Positions 34,159-44,053 of a DNA stretch of 64,000 nucleotides are shown here, piece by piece (positions within the stretch are counted from its first letter, which is position 1; every line of letters begins with the position of its first letter). Position numbers and translations under genes: made by a program. The notes under the pieces were generated by a model. That model was given only the letters and a program-made list of their open reading frames with translations. It ran no database searches and was not told the DNA's origin. This stretch comes from Desulfobaculum sp044987625 (GTDB lineage: Bacteria > Desulfobacterota > Desulfovibrionia > Desulfovibrionales > Desulfovibrionaceae). The stretch spans positions 124,001 to 188,000 of the forward strand of contig NZ_JBJDSB010000002.1 in the NCBI RefSeq assembly GCF_044987625.1, given 5' to 3'.

Positions 34159-35682
34159 ATGGAAGCAAATTTCTTCCGGTGCCTCGCGCCCCGGTTGGGG
34201 GAGACCCTCGCCGGACGACGCATCGACCGTATCTTTAACCCCGCGCCGGGGGTGTGGACCTTTAAGGCCCGCTCTGGCGCGGGGTCCTATCTTGTTTTCA
34301 GGGCGTCTAAAAAGGGCGGCCTGCTCTTTATTTCCAAGGAAAAACCAGCCAACCCGCCCCAGCCAACGGCCATCTGCATGTGGATGCGCAAGCGCCTGGA
34401 GGGGCGCAGGCTTCTTGACGCCTTCATCGATTGGCAACAGCGCAGCATCGCGTGGGAGCTGTCTCCCGGCGAAGGGCGCTATCTGCTGCTGAATGTGGAA
34501 AAGGAACCCGCCCTCGTGGACGAGCTTCCCGCCACCTTTGGCGATGAGGCCCCGTGGCCGGACCCGCAGCGCGTGCTGACAGACCGCGACGTCTGGCGCG
34601 AGCATCCGCAGATTTCCCCTGCCCTGCGCCGCACCATTGGCGCCTTGCCCGAAGCCCGCGCCGCCGCCATGATTGGCGCGCTGGAGCGCGGCGGATGCGG
34701 CCGGTTTTTCGTCTACCCCAAGGGCGAGAACACGCGCGGCGGCGAGGCGCTGGTCTGGCGTTTGCCGGACCCCCTGCATGCCGGACGCGAGGAGCAGGCG
34801 TTTGACGACGTGCTCACGGCCGCAGACCTGTGGGGGCGGACGGAACTTTTCCCCGAACTTGCCCGGTTGGCCGTTGCCGGTGAGCTGGACCGCATCAAGG
34901 CCCAGCGCCGCAAGCTCAAGCGTTCGCTGAAGAAGCTGGACGCGGAGGAGGACCGCATGCGCGGTTTTGTGGCCAAGGCGGAAGAGGGGCAGTTGCTGCA
35001 GGGCTGGCTCTATATGTTTGACAAGGACGAGAAACGTTCCTACGTGGACCTGCCGGACGCCACAGGCGAGGACGTCCGCATCCAGATGGACCCGCGCCGC
35101 ACTGTGCGGGAAAACATGGACCGGTTTTTCAAGCTGGCCGCCAAAGGCCGGCGCGGCCTCGGCTTTGCCGTGGAGCGCCGCAAGGCTCTTGAGGGCGAGC
35201 TTCAGGCACTGGACGGTACATCCGCCGCTGTGCAGGAGGGCAAGCAGGCTCCCCGCGCCACAGGCGAGCGCGAAGTGCGCGGACGGTTGCAGGGGCTTCA
35301 GGTTGCGGCGTTTCGCACTTCGGACGGCTTTACGGTGTACCGGGGCAAGAGCGCCAAGGGCAATCATGAGATTCTGTCCCGTCTCGCCAGTCCTTTTGAT
35401 TTATGGTTCCATGCCGCCAACGGCCCCGGCGCGCACGCCGTACTGAAGCGTGATTATCCCGATCAGGACGTGCCGGATTCCAGCCTTGCCGAGGCCGCCG
35501 CGCTTGCCGGGTTGAAAAGCCACTACGGCAGCGCCGGAAAGGCCGAGGTCATGTGCGCCCTCGTGAAGTACGTGCGCAAGACCAAGGGGGCGGCCCTTGG
35601 GCAGGTCGCCGTGGACCGCGTGGAGCATACGCTGCACGTGGACCTTGACCCCTCTCTGCAGGACGATCTCTTCGTCTGCTGA
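34159..35682 (+). CDS. NFACT-family protein, RqcH-like (ribosome-associated quality control)
   Basis: A 507-residue NFACT protein. RqcH binds stalled 50S-peptidyl-tRNA complexes and adds C-terminal alanine tails to nascent chains. The N-terminal NFACT-N region (1-190), a coiled coil (LARLAVAGELDRIKAQRRKL) and the C-terminal NFACT-R domain are visible; the last has DLWFHAANGPGAHAVL, the expected RNA-binding signature, and SSLAEAAALAGLKSHYGSAG. No convincing Shine-Dalgarno precedes ATG 34159, so the start is uncertain. It follows dksA by 50 bases on the same strand. Confidence 0.8.
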   Translation: MEANFFRCLAPRLGETLAGRRIDRIFNPAPGVWTFKARSGAGSYLVFRASKKGGLLFISKEKPANPPQPTAICMWMRKRLEGRRLLDAFIDWQQRSIAWELSPGEGRYLLLNVEKEPALVDELPATFGDEAPWPDPQRVLTDRDVWREHPQISPALRRTIGALPEARAAAMIGALERGGCGRFFVYPKGENTRGGEALVWRLPDPLHAGREEQAFDDVLTAADLWGRTELFPELARLAVAGELDRIKAQRRKLKRSLKKLDAEEDRMRGFVAKAEEGQLLQGWLYMFDKDEKRSYVDLPDATGEDVRIQMDPRRTVRENMDRFFKLAAKGRRGLGFAVERRKALEGELQALDGTSAAVQEGKQAPRATGEREVRGRLQGLQVAAFRTSDGFTVYRGKSAKGNHEILSRLASPFDLWFHAANGPGAHAVLKRDYPDQDVPDSSLAEAAALAGLKSHYGSAGKAEVMCALVKYVRKTKGAALGQVAVDRVEHTLHVDLDPSLQDDLFVC

Positions 35683-35776
35683 ATGACTGGACAAATTCCC
35701 CGGTTGGACGGGGCCGGACAAAAAGGGTATCGTGTCTGCTCGCTTTGAGCATAACGGCCCGAAAAGATAGGATTTT

Positions 35777-36766
35777 ATGCCAAAAGCACAGTGTGTGGAA
35801 AAGGCGCTGGAGTTCGACGACCTTGAACTTGCGCGCGAACTGTTCGGCCCGCAGGACGCCAACCTTGCGGCGGTGGCCCAGAAGACCGGCGTGCGCGTGG
35901 AATCGCGCGGCAACCGCGTGCTTCTGCGTGGAGAGGACAGCGAGATGGTGGCCTTTGCCGCCAATGCCCTTATCCAGATGTACGACCACCTGCGCGCCGG
36001 GAACCGTCTGTTCCCGGATGATGTGGACTGCGCCCTCGGCATTCTTGGCCGCGAACCGTCCGCCAATATAAAGGATGTGTTCGACGGCGAAGTGTTCGTG
36101 GTGACGCCGCGAAAGCGCATCACCCCACGCACGTTGACCCAGCGCGACTATCTGCAGGCCATTCGTGAAAACGACATGACCTTCGGCATTGGCCCCGCCG
36201 GCACCGGCAAGACCTATCTCGCCGTGGCCATGGCTGTGGGCAGTCTGGTCCGCAAGGAAGTCAAACGCATTATTTTGACCCGCCCGGCTGTGGAAGCCGG
36301 GGAGAAGCTGGGCTTTTTGCCCGGCGACCTCGTGGAGAAAATCGACCCCTACCTGCGACCGCTGTACGACGCACTCCACGACCTCTACGATTTCGGCAAG
36401 GTACAGGAGATGATGGAGCAGGGCATCATCGAGATTGCGCCGCTGGCCTTTATGCGAGGCCGCACGCTCAACGACGCGTTTATCATCCTTGATGAAGCGC
36501 AGAACACCACGCCGGAACAGATGAAGATGTTCCTCACCCGCCTCGGCTTCGGCTCCCGCGCCGTTGTAACGGGCGACGTCACGCAGATAGACCTGCCCGG
36601 CCATGCCGAGTCCGGTTTGATCAATGCCACGCGTTGTCTGGCCGATGTGGAGGGCATCTCTTTTGTCCATTTCCATGACGGTGACGTCATAAGACACCCG
36701 CTCGTGGGAAGGATAGTGCAAGCCTATGAACGCCATAAAAAATCAGAAAAAGAAAAGCGCCGCTAA
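35777..36766 (+). CDS. phoH: PhoH-family ATPase
   Basis: PhoH proteins are cytoplasmic P-loop ATPases linked to RNA metabolism. The 329-residue product has an N-terminal KH-like part (up to about 110), a Walker A GPAGTGKT near residue 138, a Walker B FIILDEAQNTTPEQMKMFLTR, and GSRAVVTGDVTQIDLP (motif III). The ATG is eight bases behind AGGA. It overlaps pgpH by 41 bases and is followed by ybeY: the phoH-ybeY association is conserved in many bacteria, with the YqfF/PgpH gene inserted between, suggesting an rRNA-maturation operon. Confidence 0.95.
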   Translation: MPKAQCVEKALEFDDLELARELFGPQDANLAAVAQKTGVRVESRGNRVLLRGEDSEMVAFAANALIQMYDHLRAGNRLFPDDVDCALGILGREPSANIKDVFDGEVFVVTPRKRITPRTLTQRDYLQAIRENDMTFGIGPAGTGKTYLAVAMAVGSLVRKEVKRIILTRPAVEAGEKLGFLPGDLVEKIDPYLRPLYDALHDLYDFGKVQEMMEQGIIEIAPLAFMRGRTLNDAFIILDEAQNTTPEQMKMFLTRLGFGSRAVVTGDVTQIDLPGHAESGLINATRCLADVEGISFVHFHDGDVIRHPLVGRIVQAYERHKKSEKEKRR

Positions 36767-39275
36767 GCGCAAGAAAGGGACCCCCCCTTCTTGGACGGCG
36801 CGTTTTATCCCGTCGTTTTCCGGTGCGGATGGCGGCGTGCTTGGCACGCTGTTTCTGCTTTTGGTCCTGTTGGTCCTCAGCGCGTTGGCCGGTGCGGATT
36901 TCTCCTCCGGTCCCCGCCTGTACCTTGAGGGCGAAATTGCAGACCGTGACATCATGGCCGACCGGGAGTTCCTTGTAGAGAACACCCGCGCCACCCGCAT
37001 CAAGCGCAAGCAGGCCGCCGCAGCCCAGCCGCAGGTTTTTGACCTGACGGACGACTCCTACGAGCAACTGGAGCAGGACGTGTATCAGGTCTTCGAGACC
37101 CTGAACACGGCCCCGGTTGCCGAGCTGGAGGACGTACGCTGGAGCATTGCCGAGGACCTGAACGCAGAAATCGGCGTCTCCACCTTTCAGCGCTGGCGGC
37201 GCGAGGATTTTCAAAATCTCGTGCTTGGCCGCGTGCTGCCGTGGATGAAGAGCTATCTCGGCGAGGGCGTCGTGCGCGAAAGCGCGGCCCTGTCGCGCTA
37301 CGACTCCGGCATCCTTGTGCGCAACCGCGTGTCGGGCATTGAGTCCCTGCGCGTCGACACCTCCAGCGTGGCGGATTTTGACGTCATGCATCGCGCGCTG
37401 ACGCGCTTCCTCAAGGGCGAACTCAAAAAGCCCCTTGTGGTGCGCCGCGATATTTGGACCCTTGTCGGCCCGCTCACCAAGCCCAGCCTGACGCTCAACG
37501 CGCAGGAATCCGCCGAGCTGCGGCGGCAGGTGATGCAGGCTGTGGAGCCTGTGTATTTCCACGTTCGCGAAGGCGAGATCATCGTCCGTCAGGGCGAGGC
37601 CGTCAGCGAAGCCCAGTACATGAAGCTCAAGGCCATGATTGCCGACACGCCCCAGACCTATGGGCTGGGCCGCGCCATCGGTATCTTTGTCCTCAGCGCG
37701 CTGCTCGTCATGGGCGTCATCATGTGCACCCGCTTTGGCCTGTGCCGCGACCTGACAGGGCGCGATTTGGTTCTCGTCTCCATCGTGCTGTTGCTTTTCG
37801 GCGGTGTGGCGAAGTTTCTGTCCCTGCTTGATGCGCCATTGGCGCTTTCCGCCGGGGCTTGGACGCGCGATATTTTGCCCTATTGTCTCCCCCTTGCGGG
37901 TGCATCGGGCGTTCTTGCGCTCTTTTTTCCCTACGCCGTGTGCTTTTACGCCACCATCATTCTCGCCTTGGTGAGTACGTGGATGTTTGGCGGGCATTTG
38001 CCGCTGTTCACGTTCTATTTCCTTGGCGGCATGTTTGAGATGTTCCTTATCAAGAACTCCCACACCCGTTACGAGCTGCTGCGCAGTGTGTTTCCGCTGC
38101 TCGGCGGGTTGCTGCTGGCATGGTCCGGTGCGGCCATCGTGGAGGCGCGCGATATTTGGGCCATCGGCATCGGCAGTGTGTATGTCATCGTTTCCGGCGT
38201 GACCTCGCTGCTGCTCGTGCTTGCCCTATCGCCCATTGTGGAGTTCTTCCTCGGCTTTACCTCGCGCTTTAAGCTCATGGAGCTGATGAACCTTGAGCAG
38301 CCGCTGTTGCAGGAGCTGATGGTTGCCGCGCCCGGCACCTATCATCACTCCCTTGTCGTCTCTAATATGGTGGAGGCCGGAGCCCGCGCCATTGGCGCCA
38401 ATCCGCTTCTTGCCAAGGTTGCCGCCCTGTATCACGACATCGGTAAAATAACGAAGCCGCAGTACTTCATCGAGAATCAACTCTCCCGCGAGAAGAACAA
38501 GCACGATAAGCTTACGCCGTCCATGAGCGCGCTGATCCTCATCTCTCACGTCAAGAAGGGCGTGGAACTCGCCCGCGCGCACAAGCTCGGCTCCGAGATT
38601 GAGGACATCATTCAGCAGCATCACGGCACCACGCTGATTTCCTACTTCTTCCACAAGGCCAAGGAGCAGGCCGAGGCGCGTGGCGAAGAGGACGTGCGCG
38701 AAGAGGAATTCCGCTATCCCGGCCCCAAGCCGCAGACCAAGGAAGCCGGACTCATTCTGTTGGCCGACGCCATCGAGGCCTCCAGCCGCGTGCTGTCCGA
38801 CCCCACTCCCTCGCGCATCAAGGGCCACATCGAGACCGTTATCAAACGCATATTCTCTGATGGGCAGTTGGACGAGTCCGAGCTGACACTCAAGGACCTG
38901 CATCACATCAGTGATGTGTTCCACCGCATTCTCACCGGCATATTCCATCAGCGCATTGAGTATCCCGGCACCGCCCAGCCCAAGCCCGAACCCCAGGCGC
39001 ACGCCGAGTGCCCGCACTGCGCCGCCCGCGAAAAGGACGACGCACCGGCCATCCCCGTCGCCACCGGAAAGCCCGAGTCCGCCGATAAGGCCCCTAAAAA
39101 GGAGCAACCCAAGGCGGCAGCGTCCAAGAAGGACAGCGCCGACAAGGCCGACAAGCTCGAAAAGGCGCCCGAGCGCGAGTACACCCTCGACATGTCCGGA
39201 CGGCTCATCATGGGCCGTGACGGCGAAGGCGGGCCTCAGCTCAAGTTCACCAAAACGCGCCTCGGGAGCCAGTAA
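36726..39275 (+). CDS. pgpH: PgpH/YqfF-type membrane HD phosphodiesterase (c-di-AMP)
   Basis: An 849-residue 7TM-HD protein. PgpH of Listeria hydrolyses c-di-AMP to pApA through its HD domain. Here a first membrane segment (about 40-55) is followed by an extracytoplasmic region (60-310), a block of several membrane segments (about 315-520) and the HD domain: APGTYHHSLVVSNMVEAGA, LYHDIGK (His569-Asp570) and QQHHGTTLISYFFH. A Lys/Ala-rich tail with a CPHC pair (about 760-815) extends beyond the family's usual end. The stop overlaps ybeY (TAATG). Confidence 0.9.
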   Translation: MNAIKNQKKKSAAKRKKGTPPSWTARFIPSFSGADGGVLGTLFLLLVLLVLSALAGADFSSGPRLYLEGEIADRDIMADREFLVENTRATRIKRKQAAAAQPQVFDLTDDSYEQLEQDVYQVFETLNTAPVAELEDVRWSIAEDLNAEIGVSTFQRWRREDFQNLVLGRVLPWMKSYLGEGVVRESAALSRYDSGILVRNRVSGIESLRVDTSSVADFDVMHRALTRFLKGELKKPLVVRRDIWTLVGPLTKPSLTLNAQESAELRRQVMQAVEPVYFHVREGEIIVRQGEAVSEAQYMKLKAMIADTPQTYGLGRAIGIFVLSALLVMGVIMCTRFGLCRDLTGRDLVLVSIVLLLFGGVAKFLSLLDAPLALSAGAWTRDILPYCLPLAGASGVLALFFPYAVCFYATIILALVSTWMFGGHLPLFTFYFLGGMFEMFLIKNSHTRYELLRSVFPLLGGLLLAWSGAAIVEARDIWAIGIGSVYVIVSGVTSLLLVLALSPIVEFFLGFTSRFKLMELMNLEQPLLQELMVAAPGTYHHSLVVSNMVEAGARAIGANPLLAKVAALYHDIGKITKPQYFIENQLSREKNKHDKLTPSMSALILISHVKKGVELARAHKLGSEIEDIIQQHHGTTLISYFFHKAKEQAEARGEEDVREEEFRYPGPKPQTKEAGLILLADAIEASSRVLSDPTPSRIKGHIETVIKRIFSDGQLDESELTLKDLHHISDVFHRILTGIFHQRIEYPGTAQPKPEPQAHAECPHCAAREKDDAPAIPVATGKPESADKAPKKEQPKAAASKKDSADKADKLEKAPEREYTLDMSGRLIMGRDGEGGPQLKFTKTRLGSQ

Positions 39276-39721
39276 TGCAGCAGGACGCCCAGCGCATCAC
39301 TTTGGAAACGTGCGCCGCCATTCGCCCCGATATGCCGCTCTCGCGCCGCGAACTGCTTCCGCTCGTCGAGCTTGTTCTCGGCGTGCTTGGCATGGACGGC
39401 GCGCAGGTGGACATTATCATCGTCGATGATGCGGCCATGACCGGGTATCATACCTCCTTCAAGGGCCGTGTCGGGCCGACAAACGTTCTGTCCTTTCCGG
39501 ACAAGGACGCCACTCGCCCTGACTACATCGGCCAAGTTGTCCTTTCCGCCGAGACCTGCGCCCGCGAGGCCGACCTTTACGGGCAGCGTCCCGTAGAGCA
39601 TCTCGCCCGACTGCTGGCCCATGCCTTCCTCCATCTTGCCGGGCTTCCTCACGGAGCCGAAATGGAAGGACTCACCGAAGGCGCCGTCGACGCCGTCGCC
39701 ATGCACTCCAGCGATTGCTGA
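39275..39721 (+). CDS. ybeY: Endoribonuclease YbeY (rRNA maturation)
   Basis: YbeY is a zinc-dependent RNase for 16S 3'-end maturation and 70S quality control. The 148-residue product has the metal site H-x3-H-x5-H in AHAFLHLAGLPHGAEM and TNVLSFPD. The ATG shares its A with the pgpH stop, so translation is coupled. Last gene of the phoH-pgpH-ybeY operon, ending at 39767-39795. Confidence 0.93.
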   Translation: MQQDAQRITLETCAAIRPDMPLSRRELLPLVELVLGVLGMDGAQVDIIIVDDAAMTGYHTSFKGRVGPTNVLSFPDKDATRPDYIGQVVLSAETCAREADLYGQRPVEHLARLLAHAFLHLAGLPHGAEMEGLTEGAVDAVAMHSSDC

Positions 39722-39766
39722 GGCGGCGCGTCGGAGTACGCGCAACGCTTTTGTGTTCAACGATGG

Positions 39767-39795
39767 AAGGACGCCGGTATCGGCGTCCTTTTTTC
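39767..39795 (+). terminator. Intrinsic terminator of phoH-pgpH-ybeY
   Basis: AAGGACGCCG/CGGCGTCCTT, loop GTAT, followed by T-rich sequence. Confidence 0.9.
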
Positions 39796-39809
39796 GTTTT
39801 GGCAGGCCG

Positions 39810-40080
39810 GGTCGTAACGCTGGGTTCAAGAGGGTGCCTCCGGCGGCTTAAGGGCCACGGGCCCTTAAGGATCCCGAGGTTTTTCGGTCTGGAAGCCAGC
39901 CCGAAAAAAAGGGGTGGGCGCTTTTGCGTGGAGGGCGGGCAGTTGTCCGCTGTGGCCGTGGCTGGCGTGGGGGCGTGATTGCAGCCGGGGTGGGCGTGGC
40001 AGACGTGGCGTATGAAGAGGATTCTTAAGGATGAAATCCTTAAGCCTGCGGAGCATAAAGAGGTGTGGCGTTGCCGACGT
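39810..40080 (+). repeat. Tandem non-coding repeat, copy 1
   Basis: A 271-base unit with three hairpins: CTTAAGGGCC/GGCCCTTAAG with a 3-base loop (39848-39871); TTTTCGGTCTGG/CCAGCCCGAAAA (about 39880-39906); and CTTAAGGAT/ATCCTTAAG (about 40024-40044). It ends with CCTGCGGAGCATAAAGAG. The following copy starts immediately. No ORF in it has a ribosome binding site and both strands show only chance frames. Confidence 0.85.
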
Positions 40081-40340
40081 GGTCGTAACGCCGGGGTCAA
40101 GAGGGTGCCTCCGGCGGCTTAAGGGCTACCGCCCTTAAGAATCCCGAGGTTTTTCGGTCTGGAAGCCAGCTCGAAAAAAAGGGGTGGGTGCGTTTGCGGA
40201 GAGGGTGGGCAGTTGTCCGCTGTGGCCGTGGCAGGCGCGGGGGCGTGATTGCAGCCGGGTGGGGTGTGGGAGACGTGGCGTATGGAGAGGATTCTTAAGG
40301 ATGAAATCCTTAAGCCTGCGGAGCATAAAGAGCGTGGCAT
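40081..40340 (+). repeat. Tandem non-coding repeat, copy 2
   Basis: About 260 bases, closely matching copy 1 base for base with scattered substitutions. The first hairpin is shortened (CTTAAGGGC/GCCCTTAAG), the second has two weak pairs, the third is unchanged. A diverged third copy lies inverted at 28751-29050. Confidence 0.85.
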
Positions 40341-40418
40341 TCCCGCCACCGTACACCACGCGCAATTTGCCAAAATGGTGAAAAATGGCGCCCTAGACGG
40401 TTTGAGCGGGGACGAGGC

Positions 40419-40447
40419 TTTACATTGCCATACGTTCGGCGTTAAAT
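40419..40447 (+). promoter_or_regulatory. Probable promoter of argFGH
   Basis: TTTACA, 17 bases, TTAAAT. The argF start is 59 bases on. No ARG-box palindrome was recognised. Confidence 0.4.
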
Positions 40448-40505
40448 GGCCGTTTGTTTCGCGACTAGAGCTCTCTGGAATAGATCATTAGAACAGGGGA
40501 TTGCC

Positions 40506-41408
40506 ATGCCCAGGAATTTTTTGAGCATTCTCGACCTGGAGAAGACCGACGCCCACGCCCTTGTGCGACGAGCACACGAGATGAAGCAGGTGGATTACCG
40601 ATGTGACCTTCTGTCTGGCAAGACTGTTGCTATGATATTTGAGAAGGCGTCCACCCGAACTCGCGTCAGCTTTGAGGTGGGCATCCGTCATCTGGGCGGG
40701 ACCCCTCTGTTCATGACGCCTGCGGAGTCGCAGCTTGGCCGCAGCGAGCCGCTGTGCGATACGGCGCGGGTGCTTTCGCGCTATTGCGCGGGCATGGTGG
40801 TCCGCACGTTTGGTCAGGAGAAGGTGGACGCGCTGGCCACGTGGGGCAGCATCCCCGTGGTAAACGCCCTGACTGACGAATACCATCCGTGCCAGGTCAT
40901 GAGCGATATGCTGACCATGTACGAGCGCACGCCGGACTTTTCGTCCCTGAAGGTGGCGTGGGTTGGCGACGGCAACAACATGGCGCATTCCTTCATCAAT
41001 GCTGCTGTGCATTTTCCGTTTGAGTTGGCGCTTGCCGTGCCTGAGGGCTATGACCCGGACCCCGCCATCGTGGAGCGGGCAAAGGGCCTTGGCGCGCGGA
41101 TAACGCTGACCCGCGACCCGCGCGAGGCATGCGCCGGTGCCCATTACATTAATACTGATGTATGGGCGTCCATGGGGCAGGAGGAAGAGCAGAAGGCCAG
41201 AGAAAAGGCCTTTGCCGGATTTATGGTGGACGACGCCATGATGGCGCTTGCCGCACCGGATGCGAAATTCCTGCATTGTCTTCCCGCCCACCGTGGCGAG
41301 GAAGTTTCCGAGTCCGTTATCGAGGGGCCGCAGTCTGTGATTTTTGATCAGGCCGAGAACCGCCTGCATATGCAGAAGGCCATCCTTGAATGGGTTTTTT
41401 CCGACTAA
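40506..41408 (+). CDS. argF: Ornithine carbamoyltransferase
   Basis: ArgF makes citrulline from ornithine and carbamoyl phosphate. The 300-residue product has the carbamoyl-phosphate site STRTRVSFE, HPCQVMSD (the HPxQ motif), and the catalytic Cys in HCLPAHRGEEV. WVGDGNNMAHS is the ornithine-side motif. The first CDS of argF-argG-argH, which together convert ornithine to arginine. It starts after AGGGG; a frame from 40446 is a continuation without a ribosome binding site. Confidence 0.97.
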   Translation: MPRNFLSILDLEKTDAHALVRRAHEMKQVDYRCDLLSGKTVAMIFEKASTRTRVSFEVGIRHLGGTPLFMTPAESQLGRSEPLCDTARVLSRYCAGMVVRTFGQEKVDALATWGSIPVVNALTDEYHPCQVMSDMLTMYERTPDFSSLKVAWVGDGNNMAHSFINAAVHFPFELALAVPEGYDPDPAIVERAKGLGARITLTRDPREACAGAHYINTDVWASMGQEEEQKAREKAFAGFMVDDAMMALAAPDAKFLHCLPAHRGEEVSESVIEGPQSVIFDQAENRLHMQKAILEWVFSD

Positions 41409-41430
41409 GTATTTCTGAGTAGAGGAAGCA

Positions 41431-42627
41431 ATGAGCAAAGACATCAAGAAAGTCGTCCTCGCCTATTCCGGCGGTCTGGACACCTCCGTTATTCTGGCGT
41501 GGATTAAGGAAACGTACGACTGCGAAGTCGTGACCCTCACCGCAGACCTTGGTCAGGGTGAAGAGCTGGACGGCATTGACGAAAAGGCGCTGAAAACCGG
41601 CGCTGTGAAGGCATATGTCGAAGACCTGCAGGAAGAATTCGCCCGCGATTTCATCTTCCCCATGTTCCGCGCCGGTGCGATTTATGAAGGCCGCTACATG
41701 CTCGGCACGTCCATCGCACGTCCGCTGATTTCCAAGCGCCTTGTGGAAATCGCCCACGCTGAGGGTGCGCAGGCCGTGGCCCATGGCGCAACCGGCAAGG
41801 GCAACGATCAGGTGCGTTTTGAGCTGGCCACCGCCGCTCTGGACCCGACCTTGAAGACCATTGCCCCGTGGCGCGAATGGGACCTGAAGTCCCGTACGGA
41901 CTGCATCAGCTTTGCAGAGGCCCACGGCATCGAAACGCCCATGAGCCACGCCAAGCCCTACAGCTGCGACAGAAACCTGCTGCACTGCAGCTTTGAAGGC
42001 GGCGAGCTGGAAGACCCGTGGAGCGAGCCGGGACCGTTCTCCCACGCCATGTGCGTGTCCGTGGAGGAGGCTCCTGACGAGGCCGAGGTCATCACCATTG
42101 ATTTTGAAAAGGGCGACCCGGTTGCCATCGACGGCGAAAAGCTGTCCCCGGCCAGCATCATGCTGAAGCTGAACGAGCTGGGCGGCAAGCACGGCATTGG
42201 CCGTGTGGACATGGTGGAGAACCGTTTTGTGGGCATGAAGTCCCGCGGCGTGTACGAGACCCCCGGCGGCGCGATTCTGTTTGCTGCGCACCGCGACCTT
42301 GAGGGCGTCACTATGGACCGCGAACTCATGTCCCTGCGCGATTCCCTTATCCCCCGCTATGCCGAGATGGTCTACAACGGCTACTGGTATGCGCCGGAGC
42401 GTGAAGCCATTCAGGCCTTCATCGACAAGTCGCAGGAGCACGTGACGGGTACCGTCCGCCTGAAGCTGTACAAGGGCCAGGCCATTCCGCTGGGCCGCAA
42501 GTCCCCGTACTCCCTGTATGATGCTTCCCTCGCCACCTTTGAGGCCGAGGACGTCTACAATCAGGCCGACGCCGCCGGGTTCATCACCTTGCAGGGGCTT
42601 CGCCTGAGAGGCTTTGCCAAGAAGTAG
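41431..42627 (+). CDS. argG: Argininosuccinate synthase
   Basis: ArgG condenses citrulline and aspartate with ATP. The 398-residue product has the P-loop AYSGGLDTSVILAWI, GATGKGNDQVRFE and the YSCDRNLLHCSFEGGELEDPW substrate loop, all with expected residues. AGGAAG precedes the ATG; 22 bases separate it from argF. Confidence 0.98.
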   Translation: MSKDIKKVVLAYSGGLDTSVILAWIKETYDCEVVTLTADLGQGEELDGIDEKALKTGAVKAYVEDLQEEFARDFIFPMFRAGAIYEGRYMLGTSIARPLISKRLVEIAHAEGAQAVAHGATGKGNDQVRFELATAALDPTLKTIAPWREWDLKSRTDCISFAEAHGIETPMSHAKPYSCDRNLLHCSFEGGELEDPWSEPGPFSHAMCVSVEEAPDEAEVITIDFEKGDPVAIDGEKLSPASIMLKLNELGGKHGIGRVDMVENRFVGMKSRGVYETPGGAILFAAHRDLEGVTMDRELMSLRDSLIPRYAEMVYNGYWYAPEREAIQAFIDKSQEHVTGTVRLKLYKGQAIPLGRKSPYSLYDASLATFEAEDVYNQADAAGFITLQGLRLRGFAKK

Positions 42628-42636
42628 GAGCACCAC

Positions 42637-44025
42637 ATGTCCGAGACGAAAATGTGGGGCGGCCGCTTCGCCGCCAAGACTGCCGAGTCCGTGGAGCAGT
42701 ACACCGCTTCCGAGCAGTACGACCGCGAACTTTACGCCGAGGATATCCGCGGCTCCATTGCCCACGCGCACATGATGGGCGCGCAGGGCGTGCTGACCGC
42801 TGAGGAAGTGCAGACCATCACCTCCGGCCTGGATCAGGTCCGCGAGGAGATTGAGTCCGGCGCCTTTGTGTGGAAGCGCGAGCTGGAAGACGTGCACATG
42901 AACATTGAGGCGCGCCTGACGGAAATCATCGGCCCCCTCGGTGGCAAACTGCACACCGGCAGAAGCCGCAACGACCAGATCGCTCTGGACTTTCGCCTGT
43001 ATGTGACGCGCCGCATGAATGAGTGGCGCGGCTTGCTGGCGGACCTTGTGGCCTCCCTTGGCCGCCGGGCGGATGAGCACCGCCAGACCCTGCTGCCCGG
43101 CTGCACGCATATGCAGCCCGCTCAGCCCGTGAGTTTGGCGCACCACCTGCTGGCGTACGCCCAGATGTTCATGCGCGACGCGGACCGGGCAGGAGACTGC
43201 GCCCGCCGCGCCAACGTGTCGCCCCTTGGGGCCGCCGCGCTGGCTGGTACCACCTATGACTTTGCTCCCGAGGCCGTGGCCGAGGAGCTGGGTATGGGCG
43301 GCGTGTTCGCCAATTCCATGGACGCCGTGTCCGACCGCGACTTCGTTATCGAGGCCGTGTTCACCGGGTCCATGATCATGGCGCACCTGTCGCGCCTGTG
43401 CGAAGAAATCATTATTTGGTCCAACCCTGCGTTCGGCTTTGTGAAGTTGCCTGATGCCTACGCCACCGGCTCAAGCATCATGCCGCAGAAGAAGAACCCG
43501 GACGTGGCGGAACTGATGCGTGGCAAAACCGGCCGCGTGTACGGCTCGCTGACCACCCTGATGACGCTGGTGAAGGGCCTCCCGCTGGCCTACAACCGCG
43601 ACATGCAGGAGGACAAGGAACCGTTCTTTGACGCGGACCGCACTGTGCGTGCGTCCGTGGGCATCATGGCCGATATGGTGGCCGAGCTGGGCTTTGACGC
43701 GGACCGTATGCGTCAGGCCTGCGCCCGCGGCTACCTGAACGCCACGGAGTTGGCCGACTACCTTGCGTCCAAGGGCATGCCCTTCCGCGAGGCGCACCAC
43801 GTGACCGGCTCCGCCGTGGGCTACGCCGAGAAGCAGGGCAAGGGTCTTGAGGACCTGACCCTTGAGGAACTGCGCCAGTTCTCGGACATGATCGAGCAGG
43901 ATGTCTTTGAGGCCTTGGCCTATGAGACGGCTGTCGCCCGCCGCGAAACCTCCGGCGGTACGGGACCGAACTCCGTGACCCGCCAGATTGAAACGCTGCG
44001 CGCGTGGCTGACGTCCATGGACTAG
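42637..44025 (+). CDS. argH: Argininosuccinate lyase
   Basis: ArgH cleaves argininosuccinate to arginine and fumarate. 462 residues. Signatures: WGGRFAAKTAESVEQYTASEQ, HTGRSRNDQIALDFRLY, GCTHMQPAQPVSL and the flexible GSSIMPQKKNPDVAE loop that carries the catalytic Ser. Nine bases after argG, it closes the operon at the terminator 44054-44085. Confidence 0.98.
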   Translation: MSETKMWGGRFAAKTAESVEQYTASEQYDRELYAEDIRGSIAHAHMMGAQGVLTAEEVQTITSGLDQVREEIESGAFVWKRELEDVHMNIEARLTEIIGPLGGKLHTGRSRNDQIALDFRLYVTRRMNEWRGLLADLVASLGRRADEHRQTLLPGCTHMQPAQPVSLAHHLLAYAQMFMRDADRAGDCARRANVSPLGAAALAGTTYDFAPEAVAEELGMGGVFANSMDAVSDRDFVIEAVFTGSMIMAHLSRLCEEIIIWSNPAFGFVKLPDAYATGSSIMPQKKNPDVAELMRGKTGRVYGSLTTLMTLVKGLPLAYNRDMQEDKEPFFDADRTVRASVGIMADMVAELGFDADRMRQACARGYLNATELADYLASKGMPFREAHHVTGSAVGYAEKQGKGLEDLTLEELRQFSDMIEQDVFEALAYETAVARRETSGGTGPNSVTRQIETLRAWLTSMD

Positions 44026-44053
44026 CCGCCGCTCAGTCAGCGATGACGCCAAG

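Noticed and set aside
39810..40491. Short open frames inside the tandem repeats (both strands)
   Set aside because: They have no ribosome binding site, differ between copies, and the conserved parts are inverted repeats.
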